From the NCBI GenBank assembly GCA_965224325.1, contig CBDCYT010000001.1, positions 124,001 to 188,000 of the forward strand: a DNA stretch of 64,000 nt. Reading direction: 5' to 3'. How positions within the stretch are numbered: position 1 is the first letter of the stretch; every line of letters starts with the position of its first letter. Shown one piece after another: positions 18,390 through 25,805 of this stretch. This DNA comes from CBDCMJ01 sp965224325. GTDB taxonomy: Bacteria > Chloroflexota > Dehalococcoidia > Lucifugimonadales > UBA3495. A program made the position numbers and the translations under genes. Below the pieces are notes generated by a model that was not told where the DNA came from, made no database searches, and saw only the letters and a list, made by a program, of their open reading frames with translations.

Positions 18390-19528
18390 ATGTCTGATTA
18401 CCGAATCATATCTTCAGACGACCACGTGGTGGAACCGGTGGATTTGTGGACAAGCCGGGGCGAGGCTAAATACAAAGACCGGCTACCCCGTGTCGTCTAC
18501 ATTGAGCCAGGGGAAACCGCGGCCGGTGGCGATTGGTGGGTTATCGACGGCCGGAAGGTGCAGGGCGCGTTTACGGGGGCACAGGCCGGACGCCGTTTTG
18601 AGGAGCCGGAAAAGCTGAGCCTCGAATCGACCTACCAAGAGGTGCGCCTTGGTGGGTACATCCCCGAGGAACACATCAAGGACATGGACATAGACGGAAT
18701 TGACGTTACATCACCTATCCCACCGTGGGGCTTCCCCTCTTTAGCGTGCCGGATAGTGACCTGTTGACGTCTCTGTTCCGTACATACAACGATTGGGTCG
18801 GAGAGTTCTGCAACGCGTTCCCCAAGCGCATCAAGGGTATTGCGATGCTCAACGTAGACGACGTGACGCAAGGCGTGAAGGAGCTGGAACGTTGCGCGAA
18901 GATGGGGTTCGCAGGGGCAATGATTAGCGTGTACCCTCCCGACGAGAAGTCCTACGACAGGCCGGAGTACGAGCCTCTGTGGGCGGCGGCCCAGACCAAC
19001 GGAATGCCTCTGAGCCTGCACATTGGGACCAACCGGCCGGGGGCGGGACAGGAATTTCAAGACTTGGATTCCGCAACGGTAAATTTTTTGACCAACGTTG
19101 ACTATTGGGTGCGGGTGTCTCTTGGCAACATGATCTTCAGCGGCGTGTTTGAGCGCTACCCCAAGCTGCAAGTGGGCTCGGTGGAGATGGAGCTATCCTG
19201 GGTCCCGCATTTCTTGGACCGGATGGATTACAACTACACTAACAGAGCTGCCTATTTCCACAGGGGGCATGAATTCGAAGAAGGCGCGTTGCCCAGTGAC
19301 TACTTCCACAGCAACGTATTCTTGGCGTTCCAGGAAGACGACTTCGGCATCAGGATCTGTGACGCTATAGGAGTAGATAAACTTTTATGGGGCTCAGATT
19401 ATCCCCATCAGGAGTCTACATTCCCTAAAAGCCGAGAGATCGTCGACGCCATGTTGTCGGAATGTTCTGAAGAGGAAAAGGCCAAGATCGTAGGCGGCAA
19501 TTGCGCCAGGGTCTACGGCTTGGACTAG
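18390..19528 (+). pseudogene. Amidohydrolase (PF04909-like) interrupted by a frameshift
   Basis: The gene is homologous along its whole length to the intact amidohydrolase at 25806-26984. The 5' part keeps IISSDDHVVEPVDLW (metal-binding D-x-H) and EEHIKDMDIDGID. The frame then shifts near 18704-18707, and the 3' part continues in another frame from YPTVGLPLFSVPD through the conserved LHIGTNRPG, SVEMELSWVPHFLDRMDYNY and WGSDYPHQES to the stop at 19528. Comparison with the paralogue fits loss of one base after GAC at 18702-18704. ATG at 18390 matches the paralogue's start, with an AGG six bases upstream. All predicted metal ligands survive in one frame or the other, so this may be a recent mutation or an assembly error. 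If intact it would be a TIM-barrel metal-dependent hydrolase or decarboxylase of unknown substrate. Confidence 0.85.
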
Positions 19529-19576
19529 CTCAGAAGCGCTTCGAGACGCGGCGGTTCTGTTAGCTGCGTCTGGTGG

Positions 19577-19930
19577 CAGGGCCTTTTCATTTTCCGGGTT
19601 GGGCCGCATAGTTCCCGTTTCTAGGTTGGGCCGCATGGTTCCCGTCAGCCCGCGAAGCTTGTCCCTGACCCAGATCGGGGAGCGAGTATCCACTACGCCC
19701 TGCCATATGACAAACTCCTGGCTGCAGGGCTGTATGGATTCCCGCTTTCGCGGGAATGACGGAGGGCGGGGACGACGGAGGGCGGGGACGACGGAAGGCG
19801 GGAATGACGGAGGGCGGCAATGACGGAAGGCGGGGGCGACGGAGGGCGGGGACGACGGAGGGCGGGGACGACGGAGGGCGGGGACGACGGAGGGCGGGGA
19901 CGACGGAGGGCGGGGACGACGGAGGGCGAG
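19577..19930 (+). repeat. Repeat family B, copy truncated on the right, with 16-bp minisatellite
   Basis: It starts with CAGGGCCTTTTCATT, the family-B terminal repeat. The core has CGCCCTGCCATATGACAAAC and the hairpin ATTCCCGCtttcGCGGGAAT. From about 19758 it becomes a tandem array of 16-bp units (GGAGGGCGGGGACGAC with variants, roughly ten copies) running to about 19930. The expected right end GAAAAGGCCCTG is absent; the array instead joins directly to binding-protein coding sequence. The core segment is inverted relative to the copy at 49305. Confidence 0.8.
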
Positions 19931-20983
19931 GCCACCGTGGCGCCAACAGTTGCTCCGACGGCGAGCGGGACTGCGGGGACTGAAGCCCCGACGGCGTCGC
20001 CGACAGCTACCACTGAACCCACCCAGGAAGTCCGGGATGGTCTAATTCGAAGGTTGCCGGAGTTGGCCCAGTTGCCGGTGGACATGCTGGAAGCGTACCC
20101 GGTGAAAACTGAGGGGAAGAGCGTAATCTACGTAGCGATATTTGGAGCCCATCCGCAGATCAAGTTTTACGACCAGCTATTCCGGGGAGAAGCTGAAAGA
20201 ATGGGGATGGACTATTCCTTCGTGGACTCGGCGTTTGACGCGGCGAAGGAATTGTCCAACTTAGAGTTGGCGATCTCGCGAGGGTTCGACGTAATCCTGC
20301 TGCATCCCACAGACCCGGCAGGGGCGTCGCCGTCGGTGGAACGGGCCAGGGAAGGGGACCAAATCTTCATCAACGTGCAAACCGATACGGTGGTGCGGCC
20401 GACGATCAAGCATGGTTGGAACTGGTACGACAACTCGGTATTGACGGCGCACTGGATGGGGCAGAATCTGCCTGAGGGGTCAAAGATGGTGGGGGCTGTG
20501 GGAGAGCTGATAACCAGTGCGGGACGGGCGAGGAAGCAGGGATTCCTGGACATTATACCCCAGTACAGCGGGATAGAGGTGCTGGACTTCATCGACGGGT
20601 GTGGCTGGAATCAGGAGGGGGGGTATGAATGCGGAGTATCCATATTGTCCCGGTTCCCGGACCTGACGGCGATTGCGGCGTTGGAGGACCAGCAAGGGAT
20701 AGGGATGAGGAAGGCTGCCGAGGACCAGGGCCGGTCTGAAGGGTTGATAATCACCGGAGGGGACGGGCAGAGAGAGGGGCAGGAAGCGGTGGCGGACGGC
20801 CGGCTGAACATGGCGTTCATGATGGAACGGGGATTCGGGCCGGAAGCGCTCGGAATGATGGACATGATGGAGGCCGCGGTGCGGGGAGACGTGCACGCCG
20901 ACGCAGTGCAGATGGCGCACTTCCCGCCGCAGCTGGTGGTAACCAAAGATAACATCGCCGAACAGTGGATGTCTCCCATCTAA
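19820..20983 (+). CDS. Sugar-type binding protein whose N-terminus is replaced by a minisatellite
   Basis: From about residue 36 (GEATVAPTVAPTASG) to the end, this is a normal member of the local Peripla_BP_4 family: Thr/Pro linker, RDGLIRRLPELAQLP, the signature DGCGWNQEGGYECG and AEQWMSPI. The paralogue at 9710 has GGEATVAP in its linker just after the lipobox, so homology starts right after the export signal. The Tat motif, lipobox and cytoplasmic extension are missing. In their place the frame reads GGDDGGRGRRRAGTTE repeats encoded by 16-bp DNA units. ATG at 19820 is within the array and has GGAGG seven bases upstream, also supplied by the array. If translated, the product should stay in the cytoplasm; it may be a decaying gene. 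A start outside the array is not visible. Permease copy 3 follows at 21078. Confidence 0.75.
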   Translation: MTEGGGDGGRGRRRAGTTEGGDDGGRGRRRAGTTEGEATVAPTVAPTASGTAGTEAPTASPTATTEPTQEVRDGLIRRLPELAQLPVDMLEAYPVKTEGKSVIYVAIFGAHPQIKFYDQLFRGEAERMGMDYSFVDSAFDAAKELSNLELAISRGFDVILLHPTDPAGASPSVERAREGDQIFINVQTDTVVRPTIKHGWNWYDNSVLTAHWMGQNLPEGSKMVGAVGELITSAGRARKQGFLDIIPQYSGIEVLDFIDGCGWNQEGGYECGVSILSRFPDLTAIAALEDQQGIGMRKAAEDQGRSEGLIITGGDGQREGQEAVADGRLNMAFMMERGFGPEALGMMDMMEAAVRGDVHADAVQMAHFPPQLVVTKDNIAEQWMSPI

Positions 20984-21077
20984 TCACACACGTTAACGGG
21001 GAAACGTCCGGGCCGGGAAATGTAGCTGAGGAGGCTCTGGAGTTGACGGCTTGCCCGTATGACCGGGAAGGGTCGTC

Positions 21078-22103
21078 TTGTTAGGGCATGCCGGAGCCCT
21101 GAAACCCTTAGCGGGCAGGATAAAGCCGCCTGCTTTCATTCTAAGTCACGAGGGCCTGCTGACTATAGGTGTGGGCGCTCTCTTTGCTGCCTTCCTTCTA
21201 GCGTCAAGCTCTTTTCGCAGCTCCACCAATCTTCAAGATTTAACCCTTCCCATTACCACTCTGGGCCTAGTCTCCATCGGCATCGCCTTCGGGCTTATTT
21301 GCGGCGTCATCGACCTGTCGGTGGGTTCCATCATGGGGGTCTCGGCGGTGATGACGGCGGGGCTTATCGAAACGGTGGGGATACCGGTCCCCCTGGCAAT
21401 CATCATTTCCCTAGTCCTAGGTCTGCTCTTGGGGCTCCTCAACGGCGTCTTGGTGACGGCGCTCCGCATTCCCTCTTTCATCATCACCCTGGGTACGCTG
21501 GCCGCATACCGGGCGTTTGCCATGCGGATTCAGGAAGACTTTTTCGGCTCTATCAATAGCATCCGAATACTCAATGATGCGTTGAAATGGTTCGGAAGCG
21601 GGGAAGTGATTGGCCGTATCCCGGTTTCGTTTTATGCTTTCCTCGGCGTGACTTTGGTGGCATACTATGTTCTTGCCCACAGCAAGTTGGGCATCTGGTT
21701 CTCCGCGGTGGGCGGGAATGAGCGGGCGGCTCACGCCGCCGGCCTGTCAGCCGACCGAATACGGGTGTTAGCCTTCTTGATTTCGGGCTTTTGCTCGGCC
21801 ATGGCGGGAGCGGTGCTAACAGCGCGCTTCCAGGCGTCCCTGACGTCGACGGGCACAGGCTTCGAGTTCGAAGCGCTTACCGCGGTGATCATCGGTGGAG
21901 CCAGCCTTTTCGGTGGATCCGGTTCCATGATTGGGACCATGTTGGGGGTGTTGCTACTTCGTGTTCTCATCAACGGCCTCACCCACCTGGATGTTGTATT
22001 CTATGATCAGTTCCTGATTCGGGCTGGGATTTTCATAGCCGTCCTCTGGGTGGACGCTACTTTCCGGAGGGGGCGCCGCGGCAGGATTGCCGCCGGACTC
22101 TAA
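21078..22103 (+). CDS. RbsC-like ABC sugar transporter permease (type A, copy 3)
   Basis: A 341-residue polytopic protein of the BPD_transp_2 family, with CGVIDLSVGSIMGVSAVM near residue 75 and EALTAVIIGGASLFGG near 267. The start is TTG at 21078, with GGAAGGG about six bases upstream; it gives the same N-terminus (ML-x-HAGALKPLAG) as the paralogues. It is the first gene of a complete permease-ATPase-permease operon: the ATPase begins 24 bp later and the type-B permease 16 bp after that. The binding protein upstream (19820) has lost its export signal, so this importer may now depend on receptors from the other clusters. Confidence 0.9.
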   Translation: MLGHAGALKPLAGRIKPPAFILSHEGLLTIGVGALFAAFLLASSSFRSSTNLQDLTLPITTLGLVSIGIAFGLICGVIDLSVGSIMGVSAVMTAGLIETVGIPVPLAIIISLVLGLLLGLLNGVLVTALRIPSFIITLGTLAAYRAFAMRIQEDFFGSINSIRILNDALKWFGSGEVIGRIPVSFYAFLGVTLVAYYVLAHSKLGIWFSAVGGNERAAHAAGLSADRIRVLAFLISGFCSAMAGAVLTARFQASLTSTGTGFEFEALTAVIIGGASLFGGSGSMIGTMLGVLLLRVLINGLTHLDVVFYDQFLIRAGIFIAVLWVDATFRRGRRGRIAAGL

Positions 22104-22127
22104 ACTCGTATCACAAGAGGTGAGATT

Positions 22128-23615
22128 ATGCCAAACGTGCTAGAAACCCACGGAATTTACAAGTCGTTCTTCGGTGTAGAGGTCCTGTCCGGCATTGACT
22201 TCGAAATGGAGAGGGGCGAAATCCATGGCCTGGTTGGTGAAAACGGCGCCGGAAAGTCCACGTTCTGTAAAATTGTGTGCGGCGTTTACTCCAAGGACCG
22301 GGGTGATATCTTGGTTGACGGCGAAGAGGCTGATATCACCAATCCCCGGGACGGTCACCGGTTCGGGATCTCCATGGTCCAGCAAGAGCCGCAGTTGGTG
22401 CCCACTCTGAGCGTCGCCGAAAACCTGGGCCTCGCCCGCGGCAATCTACCCATGCACGTGAGCCGAGGCAAACTGAATGCGATTGCGCAAGAGCTGCTGA
22501 CCGAACTGGACGTGAGCATCAACCCGCGTACGAAGGCCTCCAGCCTTAGAGTTCCCGACCGTCAGATGGTTGAGATCGCCAAAGCCCTCACCATGAACGC
22601 CCAGCTGATCATCCTGGATGAGCCGACCGCCGCTCTTTCCTACCGGGAGGAGCAAACGCTCTTTGACACCATCCGCCGGCTGCGCGACCGCGGCGTGAGC
22701 TTCATCTACGTCTCCCACGTGTTGGATGAGATCTTCGGCCTCTGCGATCGCGTAACCGTCTTGAGGGACGGTGAGAAGGTGAACACTTCTTATCTTAAGG
22801 ACATTACAACTCCGGAGTTGGTCCGGGACATGGTGGGGCAGGAAGTAGTTCAAAGGACCGGCCAGCAACGAACTATTACCGGAGAGGTGGTGCTGAGCGC
22901 CGATGGAGTGAGCGTCGAGGGCGCTGTGAGAGACGTGACCTTCCAAGTTCACGCCGGAGAAATCTTGGGTTTCTACGGCCTGCTGGGCTCCGGCCGGGCT
23001 GAGTTGCTTAAAGGACTCTTCGGAGCCGAACCCCGGAGTGCGGGCACCGTCTCACTTAATGGCAAACCCCTTCGCGTCCGAACTCCGGAGGAGGCCATGC
23101 AGCAGGGATTGGCGTTAATCACTTCCAACCGGCGGGAAGAGGGATTGATGTACGTGCTAACCTTGCGGAAGAACATGTCACTTCCCAATCTGTCCGAAGT
23201 GAGTTACGGAGGCGTGGTGGTGACCGACCCGCGCGAGCTCACCCTGGCCCGCCGCCAGATAGGTGATTTCCAGATCGCCCCACCTAACCCGGAGACGGAA
23301 ATGGAATTCTTTAGCGGTGGGAATCAGCAGAAGGCGCTCCTCGCCAAGTGGTTCGCCATGGGTCCCCAAGTGCTTCTCGTTGATGAGCCCACCGTGGGCG
23401 TCGACGTAGGCGCCAAGGAGCAAATCTATTACTTCATTGATCAATTGGCCGAACAGGGCTGCGCCGTGGTGGTGTCTTCGTCCTACCCACCGGAACTGCT
23501 TCGCCTCTGTGATAGGACCTTGGTGATGGACGAAGGCGCGGTGGTGGCGGAGTTTGACCGGGATAACGCCGACCAGGAGAAGCTGCTCAGCGCTGCTCTG
23601 GGCGTGAGCAGTTAG
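22128..23615 (+). CDS. RbsA-like double-domain ABC sugar transporter ATPase
   Basis: A 495-residue ATP-binding subunit with two fused nucleotide-binding domains, the arrangement of CUT2 importers (RbsA/XylG/MglA). The first domain has Walker A GENGAGKST near residue 38, Walker B LIILDEPTAALS near 160, and the degenerate signature VPDRQ typical of these proteins. The second has a degenerate Walker A (GLLGSGRAE near 287), signature FFSGGNQQKALLAKW near 393 and Walker B VLLVDEPTVGVD. It lies between type-A and type-B permeases with gaps of 24 and 16 bp. It is the only ATPase for three permease pairs in this window, so sharing is plausible. The product works at the inner face of the membrane. Confidence 0.93.
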   Translation: MPNVLETHGIYKSFFGVEVLSGIDFEMERGEIHGLVGENGAGKSTFCKIVCGVYSKDRGDILVDGEEADITNPRDGHRFGISMVQQEPQLVPTLSVAENLGLARGNLPMHVSRGKLNAIAQELLTELDVSINPRTKASSLRVPDRQMVEIAKALTMNAQLIILDEPTAALSYREEQTLFDTIRRLRDRGVSFIYVSHVLDEIFGLCDRVTVLRDGEKVNTSYLKDITTPELVRDMVGQEVVQRTGQQRTITGEVVLSADGVSVEGAVRDVTFQVHAGEILGFYGLLGSGRAELLKGLFGAEPRSAGTVSLNGKPLRVRTPEEAMQQGLALITSNRREEGLMYVLTLRKNMSLPNLSEVSYGGVVVTDPRELTLARRQIGDFQIAPPNPETEMEFFSGGNQQKALLAKWFAMGPQVLLVDEPTVGVDVGAKEQIYYFIDQLAEQGCAVVVSSSYPPELLRLCDRTLVMDEGAVVAEFDRDNADQEKLLSAALGVSS

Positions 23616-23631
23616 CCAAGCTGTCATCGCT

Positions 23632-24705
23632 GTGTTAAGGAGTATTGGAACTCGGGATGTGCTAAGACCGCTTAGGCTAGACTATCCCTGGGTCTTCTTA
23701 GCCATCCTGATAATCTTTTTCTCCTTGCACACCAGTGTGTTCCCTAACGGGAGCAACTTCATCGTTATCGCCCGCTCGGTGTCTGTCACAGGCCTATTGG
23801 CCTTGGGCAACTCCTTCGTCTTTCTTGGCGGGGGAGTGGACGTGTCTATTATCACCATCGCCTCGTCGTCGGCGATGCTGAATGCCAAGATATACGAGAG
23901 TTGGGGTAATCCCCAGGCAGCCCTGGCCTTGGCCCTGATCTATGCCCTAGCGCTGGGGTTGATCAACGGTCTGCTGGTGACCAAGGCCAGGATAGCGCCC
24001 TTCATTGCCACCCTGGCCTCGTCATCGATCTTTAACGGGTTCACAGAGCGCATAAGTGGCGGTTTTTCGATTTTCAACCTGGGGGAACAGCACGACCCAC
24101 CGGAGCACTTCTTCGGCAACATAGGCAGAGGGACGGTGGGAGTAGTGCCTGTGCAGGTCATCATCTTTGGCGCCCTCGCTGTGGTCTCACTTCTGGTGTT
24201 TACCAGCACGGTGTTCGGGCGTCATCTGTACGCGGCGGGGGCTAATCCGACGGCAGCCCGGCTCTCGGGGGTCAACGTCGACCGCATCCGGATCGGGACC
24301 TACCTCATTTGCGGACTGCTTTGCGGGATGGCCGGCTTGATCAGGTCTTCAGACCTGGGTCACGCTTCCCGTGAGGGGGCGACCGTTGTGACCCAGGGTC
24401 CTGGGTTGCTGGACAGCATTGGAGCCGTTCTCATCGGCGGCACGGCTCTCTCCGGTGGAGTTGGGACCATACAGGGAACTGTGGCCGGATCGCTGATTAT
24501 TGGCACCCTCAACAACGGACTCAATTTGAATGCGGTAGCCGCGTGGGGACGCTTGCTGAGCAGCGGAGGGGTGGTGATTGGAGCTGTGGCCATAGGCTCG
24601 GTGTTGGCTGGCGCCACGGTCCTGCAAGTGGGGGGTATCCGCGAGAGCTTGGCGCACATTGTGCAGCAGGCCAGTATTCTTTGGCGTAGGCCGGCAAGGT
24701 TGTGA
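23632..24705 (+). CDS. RbsC-like ABC sugar transporter permease (type B, copy 3)
   Basis: A 357-residue membrane permease of the BPD_transp_2 family, with FVFLGGGVDVSIITIASSS near residue 65, GPGLLDSIGAVLIGGTALSGG and the ending LWRRPARL. The GTG start at 23632 follows the ATPase stop by 16 bp. It differs from the other type-B copies by GG instead of GA in the FVFLG-x-GVDVS motif. It is the last gene of the permease-ATPase-permease operon; no clear terminator is seen before the promoter-like sequence at 24797. Confidence 0.9.
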   Translation: MLRSIGTRDVLRPLRLDYPWVFLAILIIFFSLHTSVFPNGSNFIVIARSVSVTGLLALGNSFVFLGGGVDVSIITIASSSAMLNAKIYESWGNPQAALALALIYALALGLINGLLVTKARIAPFIATLASSSIFNGFTERISGGFSIFNLGEQHDPPEHFFGNIGRGTVGVVPVQVIIFGALAVVSLLVFTSTVFGRHLYAAGANPTAARLSGVNVDRIRIGTYLICGLLCGMAGLIRSSDLGHASREGATVVTQGPGLLDSIGAVLIGGTALSGGVGTIQGTVAGSLIIGTLNNGLNLNAVAAWGRLLSSGGVVIGAVAIGSVLAGATVLQVGGIRESLAHIVQQASILWRRPARL

Positions 24706-24796
24706 GGCTGGCCTCCAAAACGTGTTATCAGCTACGGGTTAAGGCAACCAAAGGGAGGCAACCCGAGGAATAGAGGATCTTTCTTCGTTCCGCCGA

Positions 24797-24825
24797 TTGT
24801 GGCTTGCTACATAATTTGGTATTAT
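24797..24825 (+). promoter_or_regulatory. Putative promoter of tatA
   Basis: TTGTGG (24797-24802), a 17-bp spacer and TATTAT (24820-24825) lie 34 bp before the ATG of tatA. Both hexamers are close to, but not at, the sigma70 consensus. Confidence 0.5.
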
Positions 24826-24859
24826 TGGCTATCGTTCTGTTGCTTGGAGAGTGATTGAA

Positions 24860-25081
24860 ATGCGATTAGGACCATTGGGATTGACGGAGCTACTGATAAT
24901 AGTCTTGGTAATCGCGATGATTTTCAACGCCAAAAGGCTGCCTGAGATCGGCTCCTCGCTAGGGCGAAGCTTCCGCAGCTTCAAGAACGGGTTCTCCGGT
25001 GGGGAAACGGGGGATCAGGAAACTCGGAATAAGCCCAGTAACAGGTCGTCCAGCACCGGAGCCGGAGACGACGTCACATAA
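24860..25081 (+). CDS. tatA: Sec-independent twin-arginine translocase subunit TatA/E
   Basis: A 73-residue protein with the TatA layout: a short periplasmic start, one transmembrane helix (LTELLIIVLVIAMIFNA), the hinge and the amphipathic helix KRLPEIGSSLGRSFRSFKNG, then a polar tail. The F-(N/G)-A/PKRLPE-x-G block is diagnostic. ATG at 24860 is preferred to the GTG nine bases earlier because GGAG lies about eight bases upstream of it. TatA oligomers form the channel that exports folded RR-signal proteins. Placement right after an island of RR-signal binding proteins suggests a functional link; tatC is not in the window. A terminator follows. Confidence 0.92.
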   Translation: MRLGPLGLTELLIIVLVIAMIFNAKRLPEIGSSLGRSFRSFKNGFSGGETGDQETRNKPSNRSSSTGAGDDVT

Positions 25082-25112
25082 CCCCGGTCGTAATCCACTC
25101 GGAAACAAAAAA

Positions 25113-25146
25113 GCGATGCGCCCATCCATGGTTGCGTCGCTTTTTG
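25113..25146. terminator. Terminator after tatA
   Basis: An A-run and AGCGATGC pair with GCGTCGCT and a T-run (one G-T pair), around the loop GCCCATCCATGGTT. The A-run and T-run on either side could allow action on both strands. Confidence 0.75.
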
Positions 25147-25257
25147 ATTGTGTCTCCCCTGGCCGTCATCGCGGGTTGGCCCGGGTAGGCCCCTGATGCG
25201 ATGCTTAATGCCGCGCTTGATGGAATCGCGGCCGGGTGTGCTGAGGACTAAAGGGCA

Positions 25258-25289
25258 CTATCCCGGGGGATAGTCAGCCATGTTATAAT
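25258..25289 (+). promoter_or_regulatory. TATAAT -10 with a palindrome over the -35 region
   Basis: TATAAT at 25284-25289 stands 39 bp before the zinc-protein start. The expected -35 position is occupied not by TTGACA but by the perfect palindrome CTATCCCGGGGGATAG (25258-25273, 7-bp arms). This arrangement suggests an activator or repressor site, which is inference. Confidence 0.5.
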
Positions 25290-25327
25290 CACCCGACTAA
25301 CAAGTCCATCTGATTTGGAGCTAGAAA

Positions 25328-25546
25328 ATGACACAATCAACTGAAAGCCGTTCTCCAGCTCAGTGTGCGTTTTGCGGTGGGACAGGAAATGTAAATACGA
25401 ACCCATGCCGGGCCTGTGGCGGCGATGGCAACGTACTGCTCCACGAACCTCATTTAGCATGCGTTCATTGCCAAGGGAAGGGGAAAAAGTCGGCGTATCG
25501 TTGTAATTTCTGCCGGGGCACCGGTTGGGCTCACGCCCAAGGGTAG
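25328..25546 (+). CDS. Small DnaJ-type zinc-finger protein
   Basis: A 72-residue protein made almost wholly of four C-x-x-C-x-G-x-G-type motifs: CAFCGGTG, CRACGGDG, CVHCQGKG and CNFCRGTG. This is the cysteine-rich domain of DnaJ/Hsp40 without J or substrate-binding domains, expected to bind two zinc ions. Stand-alone versions include anti-TRAP-like regulators and thiol-redox or chaperone adaptors. The gene has its own promoter-like sequence and is monocistronic. Function unknown; protein-protein or redox roles are possible. Confidence 0.8.
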   Translation: MTQSTESRSPAQCAFCGGTGNVNTNPCRACGGDGNVLLHEPHLACVHCQGKGKKSAYRCNFCRGTGWAHAQG

Positions 25547-25805
25547 AGAGCAGGCTCCTTCCGAGGCTTAGTGAATAGGTCCAAAACTTGGAATTCCTAT
25601 TTATTTCTCCGGCCCATGGAAGCATCGCCAATACTGGGCGGGGCACTACATCCACGTTAGTGATAATAGTTGACAAATACTGTGCTGCGGGGGAAAATTT
25701 CCTAGCATGGCACACGCGTCGGAAGTCCTTGTAGGGTCGTCGGCAGCCGAAGATGCGGCAAGTTGACCAACGGCGAATAACCGAATATAGCGCACGAGGT
25801 GAGTT
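25547..25805. other. Intergenic region before the intact amidohydrolase
   Basis: No gene is seen. A TTGACA occurs at 25670-25675, but the sequence 17 bp on is GAAAAT, a poor -10, so a promoter for the amidohydrolase here is only possible. Confidence 0.35.

Noticed and set aside
19758..19930. Tandem array as a CRISPR
   Set aside because: Units are contiguous 15/16-bp copies without unique spacers, and no cas genes are present.
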